Part shown: positions 22,525-33,224 of the stretch, piece after piece | Position numbering within the stretch: the first letter of the stretch is position 1 | Layout: the number at the start of each line of letters is the position of its first letter | DNA from: Agrostemma githago | Lineage: Eukaryota > Streptophyta > Magnoliopsida > Caryophyllales > Caryophyllaceae | DNA: 64,000 bases | Assembly (NCBI GenBank): GCA_958450325.1 | Contig: OY288257.1 | Span: 14,899,873 to 14,963,872, forward strand | Direction: 5' to 3' | Made by a program: the position numbers and the translations under genes | The notes under the pieces: model-generated | Told to the model about the DNA's origin: nothing | The model's database searches: none | Seen by the model: the letters and a program-made list of their open reading frames with translations, nothing else

Positions 22525-24694
22525 GATAATGGCTGTTTTGAAGTTATGGAATAAGGACAAGTGTGGGGTTAGAGTAATATATTCTGGGTTTACGTTTTTG
22601 CCATCAACTATAAGGCTGGTGTATCTTTATGGGGCACACCGGTTGTTGAACCGAGCATATATGGTGTTCGGGAGTGTGTGTACATTTTGACCTTAAACTC
22701 GTGCCTCGCAGTGTAAGACGCCGTCGGGTTGATCTGAGTATTTATTGTGCTCGGGAGGGGTGTGCATATTATCTTAAACTAGGGCCACGCATTTATAAGT
22801 CGCCGTCCTATTATGGTTGAGTAGCCTAGGTAGAGAACGAGGTTTCATTTGTTTGAACTATGTTCTCGAAGCTAGTTTTTAGTATTCTCCTAGTGAAAGT
22901 CTAGCCTTCATCACTAATCCTATCCATAACGCCATTTTGAATATTTTTATTACTATCGATACATTTTGGTTTGCCGGTTGGCAAATATTTGAAGTTTTCT
23001 TCTGAAAACTTGTTCTGATTTTATTGTTCCAATATTTTAAGTTTTCTCCAAAAGCTTATTCCTATTATATCATTTAATGTTTTCCATTTTATTTATTTTG
23101 ATATAGTAATACTATTATTTTTTTCCATATGATATAATATGGCTGGGAGAACGTCCGAGTTACTCCTCAGTGACGTGGCTGTTATGTTTATAACATGACA
23201 TGTATTTTGCTGCTGGATTTTGGGTATGAGCTAGCGAGTAGCGTGTATCCTACTCTTTCTTTATTAATGTAATTTTATGGATTTGTATAACCCGTTTACT
23301 ATTTTTTCTTTAGCCTTTTGTAAAAAGTGACCTTTGTATTGACTGACCATTTTCTTTTAATAAGATATAGTTTGTCATTGTGTTTTAATCCCAACTCTAC
23401 AGTGTTTCCGCCACTGTATTGCGTTATAATTTCTAGGGGATTACAATTGCAGGACCCCCCTCCTAAACCACCGAAGTGCAGAATATTATTGGATACTCGT
23501 AAAGATGCAAGAACTCGCCATCGTAAGACTAAGGCTTGGTATGAGGGGTGGATTAAGAAGAAGACGAGAAAAGATGGTGACCCTCCATTATTTCGTGTCT
23601 ATCATCGTGACAAAGGGTAGTATTTTATTCGTAAGATGAAATTCTAGATCAAGTCAGATAGTGTACTACCCACAACGTGTCAAGCCAACGACGTAAAAAA
23701 AGAGCGCTTCCGGGAGGCAACCCGAGTTTTATTCTATTTTAGTTTTTCTACATTTTTATTTTGTTTGTTTTTAATTTTATTATTTAGTTATCTAACTTTA
23801 GCTATTATTAGGTCGGATGGATGTCACCGTCTTGTTGGAATATGAGGGCCAGCAGAAAAAAAAAAGTGATTAGAGAGTAAGTGAGCAAGGGGTGAGTTTA
23901 GTTGAAAAAAAATGAGAATTGAGAAAATGAGTTATACTCGAGGAGTGATCGAGAGGTGATTGAGGAGTGGTCATGGGAAATAGTTAAAAACTGGACATGA
24001 TGTGTCCCACGAGCACTTCACATGGGAGCCGCGAGCATCCCAGTTCAAGACTGAATTAAACAAAAAAAAATTAATTACCTTTTCAATCACCCTTCTCCGT
24101 CCTCCTTTCATTCCCATCTTCTTCTGCATTTCCCTCTTTCTATCTCCTAATCCCGCGCTTCATCATCAACCGCTTCCCTTACCTTCACCATACATCTTCG
24201 CCGTTCGTCGGTGTGCCTCTGCTCCGTCTCACGCGACACACGCAGTTCCGGCTACCCATCTTCCCACTTGAATCGCATTTGGCCTGTCAGTGTTGTCATC
24301 CCATCCGCTTACTCGCCCTTCATTGTTAATGAGACTTGGAATTGACGGTTTTGTTCCTGAATTGGTTGGACTTTTTTTCTTCTCTTCTAATGAAAGTAAC
24401 GTAATGTCTAATTGATGAATGATGATCTAAATCTATTATACATGTATGGTGTGCTTTATTTAGTTATTTAATTATTAATTTTTTTTTTGAAAAAACTGAA
24501 AAAGAACAAAAAGAAATACCCGGCTAAGTGAAAACTGGAAGGGCGCCTAGGCAAGAATGAGAATGTAGCCGAGGACGGAGTGATAACACGAAAGTGCGCT
24601 CCAGGTAAAAATAAAAAACGAGTTGCGTGCCACGAGAGTAGTATGAGTTAGAAAAACCAGAAAAGCTAGAGTAAAAATCCGCAAGGGCGGACGC
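22525..24694 (+). mobile_element. Gypsy-1 internal region, left of Gypsy-2 insertion
   Basis: Decayed internal part of the plus-strand Athila-like element. Its marker is GCGCTTCCGGGAGGCAACCC at 23706-23725, a conserved motif after the integrase of Athila elements; Gypsy-2 has it near 29467-29487 on the minus strand. An ~85-bp segment around 22670-22830 is duplicated. The sequence resumes at 36528 after Gypsy-2. Confidence 0.65.
23436..23620 (+). pseudogene. Degraded reading frame before the Athila marker motif
   Basis: The end of a plus-strand frame (PPPKPPKCRILLDTRK and on to VYHRDKG) stops ~85 bp before the conserved motif, where Athila elements end their integrase. It does not look like an integrase C-terminus. 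I do not recognise it; it may be a rearranged piece of the element. Confidence 0.3.
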
Positions 24695-25919
24695 TGATAA
24701 GGCTAAAGTCATATCACCTATATCAAAATAAAGCTAACAAACGACTAACAAATAGCTAGTAGCAAGTAAGGGTCGAACCACAGAGAGATGGATGAATATT
24801 GGAAATTATCTATAATCGATTCTAAACTATTCTAATTCCGGTTTTATATGAATTTGATCTAAACTAATACAATTATGTAAAATAACGAGGTTCTAACAAT
24901 ATTAAAAAGGATCTAGGGTACGGTTGACTATGTAATTAAATTGGGTAAAGTTAATTAATCATTCAATCAATTAATCATAGTTATTTAGGGCCAAAGACAC
25001 GGCCTCTCGGACCTTATGTCAACCTTAGGGTAGATTCTGATGGGCTCTCGCAACTTACCAGGTATCCTATCCACTTACTTGTAAGTCTACCCTTACCAGG
25101 CTTTCGATCTTAGGTTCGGGTTCCTAAACATTCAACTAGTTCAACGTCTCAAACTAATCTAATAATGATACAAAACAAGTAGTAAGACAATAACATATGA
25201 ATGATCAATCAAACAATTAATTAATCTAACATCCCTAATTCAATTAACATAGATCTCCTTCAAACCTTGAAGAATAAATTAGCTACTCATATTAAAAGTT
25301 AAAGCAATAAAGAAATTAAGCATAATAGAAATCAATATGAAAATAAGGGAAAAAGAAGAAATACCAATTATGTAGAACTAAAAGATTGAATAACTAAAAG
25401 TATTGCTACAAGCATGCAGTATTCCGATGCTAATAATACTAATAAGTCTAAACTAAAATTCTAAATCTGAAAGTGTGTTTAAACCCAACCCCAAAGGAGG
25501 GTATTTATACTTATTACAAGAGTCCAAATAGGAAATAAGCAAAGTCTAATAAAATAATCCCGAAGAGCATTAAATAAGGCAAAACACGGACTCTTCAGCA
25601 GTTTAGGATAGTCCAATTGACGCGCAGTGAATCGCCCGGTAAAGATTCATACCGACCGGTTCACAAACAAACCGATCGGTTCGCCTTCAAACCGACCGGT
25701 TCGGCCTTCGTTGCCCACCTTATCGCCTTGTTTCTTTTATTTTCTTCACTTTGTAGCTCTTAACTCCGTCTTTTGCTATGTTTTCTGCCAAAACATAAAC
25801 GAAATATCCGGCATAACAAACTACGGATAAAAGCTGTCAAAACTATTCCTAAGGCATGCGAAATCGGTAAAAACGGAGAATAAAATGAGACTAAATATGC
25901 ATATGAACTGAGTTCATCA
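24695..25919 (-). repeat. Gypsy-2 3' LTR
   Basis: On the minus strand it starts TGATGAACTC and ends CCTTATCA. A TATA-like GTATAAATAC (minus) lies at 25501-25510. It carries about four units of the 20-bp repeat, against five in the other LTR, explaining most of the length difference. By eye about 20 substitutions occur in the first ~390 aligned bases. Confidence 0.95.
25633..25710. repeat. 20-bp tandem repeat in the Gypsy-2 3' LTR
   Basis: Units near AAACCGACCGGTTCGCCTTC repeat at 20-bp steps. The core ACCGGT is palindromic. Confidence 0.9.
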
Positions 25920-25960
25920 AATTCCTTCAAACCGAACTTTTGCTTGTCCCCAAGCAAACT
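25920..25960 (-). other. Gypsy-2 polypurine tract region
   Basis: The minus strand reads GGGGACAAGCAAAAG, then TTTGAAGGAATT, directly before the LTR's TGATGA. The purine-rich GAAGGAA is the likely plus-strand primer. Confidence 0.8.
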
Positions 25961-27320
25961 CACATTGGACAACATAGAACGGTGGCCCAGAGCAAACTTC
26001 GTCAACATGCACCATCCCAAATCTAATACTCTAACAAGCAAATGACACCAAGGCTAAAGAAACGAATTCTATAGCAAAAAGATGAAGAGTAAAAGAATTT
26101 CAAAAATCAAGCTCCAATCAATATTCAAATGCCAAACATTTAATCTTGCAGAACCTTCTATGTCGAGATTCCTTATGGTTTACACTCATCACTCAATAAG
26201 GGCAATCTTGTGAGTTTATGTAGAATCGGAAAGACAAAACACTCACTTAACTGCGACTTATAAGAACATGCATCCAATCTAACATGATATCAATCTCTAC
26301 CAACCGTACATACACATTCAATCGGACAAAGACACATGTCGAGGACTTACATATGGTATAAAGTTAGGTTAATCGGGTAAGAAGGGGCAAAATGATTTGG
26401 ATATGTGGAGGTAAAAGCCAAGCTAGTACAACCGTAACCAATATTAAAATTATTCCATCCTTACCAAACTTCAATCAAAGGAATTACAAGTGGTGCCAAA
26501 CATCTTATTTTCAACTTTTCATAACCGGCTTCGCACCAACAACTACGAAAAATAGAGAGATCAATTCTTTTCTCATAGCAAAGACACATTCCTTTTCTTG
26601 TTTCACTTCATTTCTTTCTTTTTTCAACTATCGCCTTTCTTCTTCTTTTCTTTCATTGATTTTATTTTTCTTTTCAATTCATTAATCATTTTTTTCTTCC
26701 CCAATCAACATGACCTAGTACCAAATTTCACCCGAAAAAAAACAGTTCCGTCTGATTAACCAAACTAGCTTGACTAGGGTAGGCAAATATGGCATGTAGT
26801 TAATAAACGGGTCAAAACATGTCAAATTATGGCTATGTGAAGTTCATGGGAATTAGATAAAAGAAAGGGGATCACCTGTTCTATATGTGTCACAGCCACA
26901 AACCGAATGCATACTGGTATACAAGAGACAAATGTCATGCTTATGCAATTTGATGTTACATGTCTCGTAAGGAGTACTACTCTCAACTTATAAGAAACTG
27001 ATCATGAATGTTATCAGTTTAAGGCTCTAAGTCTCACAATATAAGTAGCTTACTCGACAATAGGACAATTGACTCATTTGGCATTCAAAACATAATCGGC
27101 GACAAGATCAAAGTAATACTAAACTCAAATAACGGAAGATAAATGTCATTCACAAGAGAGAGCTAAGAACTAGGGAAAAACATGCGACAAATGCACTGTC
27201 CACATCGCCGACACGACTCTATACTAAAACACACAAAAACACACGAAAAGATGGAAAGAAAATAAAAATGTTTTTTTAACGTAAACACGCACAACACACA
27301 AAACATCCCCCCAAACCAAA
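25961..27320 (-). other. Gypsy-2 non-coding spacer before the 3' LTR
   Basis: No conserved coding frame. Pyrimidine-rich stretches occur around 26580-26700. Long non-coding spacers at this position are usual for Athila elements. Confidence 0.5.
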
Positions 27321-29023
27321 TCATACAATGTCCTCATTGTGAACCAAGATGATAAAATTAGGACATAAATATAACAGGGAATGGAGAAAAAAAAAGAGAA
27401 GGTACCGATAATATATGTACTGCAGATAAGTCCCCCAAACTAGCAACCAACCGGGACTAAGAATCAGACTCATACCCATCAATGTCATAATAATCATCAG
27501 CAGCCTCAGGACTTGACACAAGATCCACGAACTCATGACCACCATTTCGAGTCTCATCAGCGAACGAAGTACGTCCATGTAAAGAAGCATCATGGTAGGC
27601 ATAGGGATCATCGTGTCCATAGTAGCTGACACCGTGATTAAAGTCATACTGTACTCCGAAGTTGGACTGACCAAAAGGAGATGGACCGGTAGGTCCTCAA
27701 AGTGAACCGTCGGGACCAAACCGGGAGGGTAAGTGATCAGTCGGCTGTAACTGGCCCTGCTGCTGAAGCTGTCGCAGATGTGGATAATAGGCTCGCTGTT
27801 GGTCGACATACATCGATCGCATCAAATGGAGCATCTCCGTATAACCTGGCTGAGGCTGATAATAAGTACCTGTAGGTGGGACCTGAAACTGAGGAGCCTG
27901 TGACTGAGATTGCTGACGAGAACCTGAACCTTCACCATATTCAAAAGTGGCACGACCTCGGTTACCCTGTGGAGCTGCTCCGGGGGTAACGGTAAGTAAG
28001 TAGCTAGGTGTGGCAGGAGGTGAGATATCATCATCAACTGGTGGATTCTGCCATAGCTCCGGTAAAGAAGGATCGGAAAGAATACGGGATTGACCCGGGG
28101 CAAAGTGCCATAAATATTTATTATCAGCATTGACAGAAAACCAACCTGCAGGAAAATCACTCGCAGTATACACAGTTTCCGTTGAAATAGGCACCGGTTC
28201 ATCTCATCGAAAGTACCTCGTAGTAGAGTCAGAGCAAGATGAGTTACCAATCCTCCACCATTAATTGACTTCAAGCGACCTACTTTAGTAATAATCAAAT
28301 CAAAATGCTTCATAATGATAGCAGAAATATCTAGATCAAATAAGGATTGTGATTGGACATTAAGAGCCATCCCATCAAATCAATTTCAGTTTTAGTCACA
28401 GCACCATGTTCGTGACGAAAAAAAATTGACCCAGAAACACATCGTTGCCAAATCCGGATTATAGGATGTTGAATGGCCTGACAAGGGACACGCCTAAATC
28501 GAGCTGGCAAAACTTGACCCGTAATAGAGTGCCAAAGTTGCTGATGATTAAAACAATCGGGGGCACTCAAAACATTACCAGAATTTAGGCCAAAAGCGTC
28601 TTTAAATAGTCAGAGGGGGATGGTATGAGTCTCATTCGGTAACCTAAATGTCAGCATATCAGTAGAATCGTCATACTGAAAACTGCTAAAGAATTCAAAG
28701 GTTTAGTCTTTGTAGGTGGGTAAATTCATATTAAACAGACCACCTATACCAGTACCATCAAAAAACTGCTCCATCAACTCATTGATACCACACTGACGCA
28801 GTAAAGCATGGCTAAGAAATCGAAAATGTGTTACCGGTTTGGAAGCCATAAAAAAGAAGTGTTCTCGCTGCCTTGACGACCCAAAAATAGTTTGCTCATA
28901 CCCAGATACTGGCGGGAATTCTGGTGGTGGTGATGACGGAAACCCTGATGATTTCGTTGCATGCGATGACTCCGGTGAAGAATCTGACCGACGATTGACG
29001 TTTCGTCTTTTCCTTCCTAACAC
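27321..29023 (-). pseudogene. Athila ORF1-like protein downstream of integrase, broken
   Basis: A likely start at 29023 (MLGRKRRNVNRRSDSSPESS) gives a basic Ser/Pro-rich head. A globular region follows: VTHFRFLSHALLRQCGINEL, then MEQFFDGTGIGGLF and LPTYKD. A TAA follows at about 28703-28705, but the same frame continues for FEFFSSF and LTFRLPNETHTIPL, then TGA, then LFKDAFGLNSGNVLSAPDC. Another shift near 28370 leads to SLFDLDISAIIMKHFDLIIT and GGLVTHLALTLLRGTFDE, and again near 28200 to a Gln/Pro-rich tail. The middle resembles the ATHILA ORF-1 family found between integrase and 3' LTR. Its role is not established. Two stops and at least two frameshifts make it a relic. Confidence 0.7.
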
Positions 29024-29240
29024 AATGATTATGAGAGGTAGGGGATGAGTGGTTAAGATGATGGGAGAGGCAAGGTGGAAGGAGGGTGATGGTTAATATG
29101 GTGTAGGTGGGGGAATTTTTGGGGTTTTATGGTAGAGAGAGATGGGAGAGGTTTAGTGAGAGAGAGTGAAATGAGGGAATGGGGGATGAGAGGAGGGGTA
29201 GAGGCGTATAAGAACCCTCGGAAAAGAAATCCGCCAAGCG

Positions 29241-29360
29241 AACCGACCGGTTCAAATTCGAACAACTCGGTTTGATTGCGTACCGACCGGTTCAAATTCG
29301 AACCAACCAGTTCACTTTCGTACCGCTCGGTTTGCCTGAGTACCGAGCGGTTCACATGTT
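29241..29360. repeat. 20-bp tandem repeat before the Athila ORF
   Basis: Six consecutive 20-bp units, such as AACCGACCGGTTCAAATTCG and TACCGCTCGGTTTGCCTGAG, match the LTR repeat and the gag repeat of the same element. Confidence 0.92.
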
Positions 29361-29466
29361 GTACCTGCATATTATTCTTACCGCGAATATCAGTACCCTC
29401 CCTTACGTTCACTTAAAAAAAATATAACACATGACAGAAAAGGGAAATTACGGAAGTTGTACACAC

Positions 29467-29487
29467 GGGTTGCCTCCCGAGAAGCGC
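29467..29487 (-). other. Conserved Athila motif after integrase
   Basis: The minus strand reads GCGCTTCTCGGGAGGCAACC. The same motif is at 23706-23725 in Gypsy-1. It is a known conserved DNA word in Athila-lineage elements; its function is unknown to me. Confidence 0.7.
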
Positions 29488-29520
29488 TGGTTTTTACGGT
29501 CCCGCTCGACCGGTATTACC

Positions 29521-30731
29521 TCAAGAGGAGAAAGGAGGTCGTAGGTAAATCACTTCGACATTACCTACGACGACATCTTCATGATATAGCTTTAATCGGT
29601 GTCCATTGGCCATAAAAACCTCTCCCGAGTCACTCTGCACTTCGATTGCCCCAGATTTCTTGACATTGGTGACAGTGTAAGGACCGGACCACCTAGATCG
29701 TAACTTACCCGGGAATATGCGAAGACGAGAATTGTGTAGCAAAACTTTGTCACCCTCCTTTAAATTGTTTTGGGAGAATACTTTTATTATGCCACTTCTT
29801 CATGCGCTCCTTATAGACTCGGGAACTCTCGTAAGCACTTAGACGGAATTCGTCCAATTCATTCAACTGGATTAACCGCTTCTCCCCACTCAGAGTCGGG
29901 TCAAAATTAAGCTCTTTGACTGCCTAAAAAGCTTTATATTCTAACTCGACGAGAAGATGACATGCCTTACCATATACCAATCGATAGGGAGATGTACCGA
30001 TGGGTGTCTTGAATGCGGTGCGATAGGCCCATAATGCATCGTCTAGCTTGGCACTCCAATCTCCAATCCTTTCTTGATCTAGAAACTACCTTTTCGGGAA
30101 TTTATTTAATTTCTCGATTAGATACTTCCACTTGTCCGCGTGTTTGAGGATGATAAGCCAATCCGGTACGATGTATAACACCATATTTGCGCAGTAAAGT
30201 CTCCAATCTCTTTTCGTGGAAGTGTGAACCTCCATCACTAATAATGGCTTGAGGAACCCCGAAACTAGGAAAAATTATCTTCTTAAAGAGATTTATGACC
30301 ACCTTAGCATCGTTCGTAGGACAAGCTACTGCCTCGACCCATTTGGACACATAATCCACTGCAACTAGAATATACCGATTACCGGAAGAAGAAGGAAACA
30401 GACCTTGATAATCGATTCCCCAGACGTCGAAAATCTCGACCTCTAGTATACCGGTTCATGGCATCTCATGTCGCCTAGAAATGTTACCGGATCGGTGGCA
30501 AGCATCACAAGCAAGGATGAATCCTTGAGCGTCTTTAAATAAAGTTGGCCAATCAAATTCGGATTGTAATACTTTAGCAATGGTGCGAGACGGACCACGA
30601 TGACCACCATAAGGAGAAGAATGACAACCCTCCAAGACACCTCTGACTTCCCAATCGGGTACGCACTTCCGAAAAATTTCATCCGCGCATTCTCGAAATA
30701 GGTAGGGATCTTTCCAATAATATTTTCTCAC
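29521..30731 (-). pseudogene. Gypsy-2 integrase, broken into several frames
   Basis: The zinc-binding domain lies at 30456-30731, with HHCC residues in CHSSPYGGHRG and CDACHRSGN. A frame break near 30450 precedes the catalytic core, where DYVSKWVEAVA, IISDGGSHFHEKRLE and YHPQTRGQVEVSNRE supply later residues of the DDE triad. After more breaks the C-terminal domain is at 29521-29742 (LRSRWSGPYTVTNVKKSGAI). Together these are the usual Ty3/Gypsy integrase parts in order. At least three interruptions exclude function. Confidence 0.92.
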
Positions 30732-30899
30732 ATCGGATAAGAATTTCTTCTTTTGTTGATAGGTACAATCGGTAGGAAAATATCCACCAACAAAAAAGTT
30801 AGTAAAATTGGCATACCATGGCTCGTAGGTTGTTAACTCGGCAAGGGTGATCGCTAGTAAGGAATCGTTGGGAAAAGAATCGTCAATATGTAGGATTAA

Positions 30900-32093
30900 T
30901 CATTCTTCATCGAATCTAAGCCGTGATAGATGATCAGCTACAGCATTCTCGGCTCCCTTCTTATCCCGAATTTCTAGATCAAATTCTTGGAGTAGTAAGA
31001 TCCAACAAGTTAATCTCCGTTTTGCTTCCTTCTTTGCTAAGAGGTACTTCAATGCGGCATGATCAGTATAAAAAATCACCTTAGAACCAATGAGATAGGT
31101 TCGGAATTTATCGAGGGCATATATGATGGCTAATAACTTCTTTTCCGTCGTCGCGTAATTGATTTGAGCTTCGTCTAAAGTCTTACTAGCATAGTAAATA
31201 GCATGTAAAACTTTATCTTTTCTCTGACCCAAAACTGCTCCTACGTCATAGTCGCTTGCGTCACACATAATCTCGAAAGGTAGATTCCAATCTGGCGATC
31301 GAATGATAGGTGCTGAGATTAATGCCTCCTTAATCCGGTCAAAAGATTCATGACATGCATCAGTAAAGCAAAAAGAAGCATCCTTTAGAAGGAGTTGGGT
31401 AAGTGGTTTAGCAATTTTAGAGAAGTCCTTGATAAAGCAGCGATAAAATCCCGCATGACCAAGGAAACTTCTAACCCCCTTAACATTGGTAGGAGGAAGT
31501 AATTTCTCTATCACTTGAATTTTTGCTCGATCTACTTGAATGCCCTTATCAGAAACTAAATGACCAAGAACCACTCCCTCGTCGACCATAAAGTGACACT
31601 TTTCCCAATTAAGCACCAAGTCAACTTCCTCACAGCGACCTAAAACCTTAGACAAATTCAGCAAACAAGAATCAAAGTCAAAACCATATACATTGAAATC
31701 ATCCATAAATACCTCCATGATTGATTCACTGAAATTAGAAAAGATACTAATCATGCATCTCTGAAAAGTGGCTGGGGCGTTACATAATCCAAAGGGCATC
31801 CTACGATAAGCGAAGGTACCATAATGACAAGTAAAGGTGGTTTTTTCTTGGTCCTCGGGATGAATGGGGATCTGAAAAAATCCGGAATAGCCATCTAGAT
31901 AACAAAAATACTTATGACGAGCTAATCTTTCCAATATCTGATCAATAAATGGAAGTGGGTAATGGTCTTTTTTAGTGGCGACATTTAATTTTCTATAATC
32001 AATACACATGCGCCATCCTGTAACAATTCTAGTAGGAAATATTTCATTCCTATCATTCTTTACTACTGTGGTTCCTCCTTTCTTAGGCACCAC
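30900..32093 (-). CDS. Gypsy-2 reverse transcriptase and RNase H
   Basis: A long open frame of ~397 codons. RT motifs appear in order: GWRMCIDYRKLN, LPFIDQILERLA, FCYLDGYSGFFQIPI, RRMPFGLCNAPATFQRCM, and the catalytic box in VFMDDFNVYG. The thumb/connection block GHAGFYRCFIKDFSKIAKPL precedes an RNase H of the Gypsy type (MCDASDYDVGAVLGQ, TTEKKLLAIIYALDKFR, YTDHAALKYLL) ending VADHLSRL. It should be part of a gag-pol polyprotein; upstream it is cut off from the protease frame by a shift near 32140. This is the best-preserved piece of Gypsy-2. Confidence 0.93.
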   Translation of the reverse strand: MVPKKGGTTVVKNDRNEIFPTRIVTGWRMCIDYRKLNVATKKDHYPLPFIDQILERLARHKYFCYLDGYSGFFQIPIHPEDQEKTTFTCHYGTFAYRRMPFGLCNAPATFQRCMISIFSNFSESIMEVFMDDFNVYGFDFDSCLLNLSKVLGRCEEVDLVLNWEKCHFMVDEGVVLGHLVSDKGIQVDRAKIQVIEKLLPPTNVKGVRSFLGHAGFYRCFIKDFSKIAKPLTQLLLKDASFCFTDACHESFDRIKEALISAPIIRSPDWNLPFEIMCDASDYDVGAVLGQRKDKVLHAIYYASKTLDEAQINYATTEKKLLAIIYALDKFRTYLIGSKVIFYTDHAALKYLLAKKEAKRRLTCWILLLQEFDLEIRDKKGAENAVADHLSRLRFDEE

Positions 32094-32112
32094 TTGAACC
32101 GGACTGACCCAT

Positions 32113-33223
32113 TTAGAGTCGGGTATAGCATATACCGACTTCTAAAAGTTTCATAACTTCTTTCTTAACAACTTCCTGCATATTCGGGTTCAGTCGACGC
32201 TGACCCTGGATAGACGGTCTATGGCCGTCTTCAAGATGAATGTGATGCATGCAAAAGTCGGGAGAAATACCTTTTAAGGCACTTAAACTATACCCCAAAG
32301 CATTCTTATGTTTCCTCAATACAGTTAATAAATCAGTCAACTGAGACTCAGTCAAAGAATTACTTACTATAACCGGGTTTAACTCACCCTTATCGAGAAA
32401 AGCATACCTGAGATTTGTGGGTAACGGTTTAAGTTCAGGTTTTTGTACCTCGACCGAATAAGACATACCAAGGTTGACGATTTCAACCGACTCAGCTTCT
32501 TTTGGATCCCCTGCATATAAAAGTGCTTCTAGCTCATCAACTTCAGCTTTCCAAATTCCTCCATCACCTGTATAACTCGATTCACACATTAGTAACTCCA
32601 AGGGATCCTTCGTTAAGGATCCGAGTAAAGTAGAATCAATAGTGTCATCGACAGAATCAAAAGTGTCTAAATAATAGCATGACTCATCAGTTATAGGGGA
32701 TTTTAAAGTTTTATTAAGATTAAATGTGACTTTATCTTCCCCTACCTCAAGTGTCAAACTACCGTTTTTGACATCAATAATTGCGCATGCGGTGTGAAGG
32801 AATGGACGACCAAGTATAATAGGAATATGCGTATCCTCAGCAATGTCTAAGACAACAAAGTCGACAGGAAAAAAGAACTTTCCTACCTTAACCGGGACAT
32901 CTTCTAAGACACCTAAAGGTCTACGGACTGATCGATCAGCCATTTGAAGCGTGATACTAGGACACTTCAAACCTCCCATATCTAACTTCTTACAGATGGA
33001 ATAAGGCATAACACTAACACTTGCCCCAAGATCACACAATGCATTATCACAACATGAGTACCTATAGTTCATGGGATAGAAAAACTACCAGGATCCTTAA
33101 GTTTCAGAGGTGATTTGTTTTGAAGAAGTGCACTGCACTCCCCTGTAAAAGCAATGGTCTCGACTTCATTAAAAGAACGCTTCCTAGTAAGTATGTCTTT
33201 CATAAATTTAGCATATGCAGGCA
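32113..33223 (-). pseudogene. Gypsy-2 aspartic protease and linker to RT
   Basis: The protease motif is CDLGASVSVMPY, with DLG in place of the more common DSG/DTG, seen in many Athila elements. IPIILGRPFLHTA follows. The frame then runs through a linker into LRYAFLDKGELNPVIVS and the start of RT, and shifts out near 32140. Upstream, the same frame is stopped by a TGA near 33072 and a TAA near 33224. The TAA stands where a Gln would be expected, as from a C-to-T change in CAA. Confidence 0.88.
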
Positions 33224-33224
33224 C

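Noticed and set aside
24002..24271. 89-residue plus-strand frame rich in Pro and Ser (LPLPSPYIFAVRRC)
   Set aside because: It lies in the non-coding zone of Gypsy-1 after the conserved motif and reflects a pyrimidine-rich leader.
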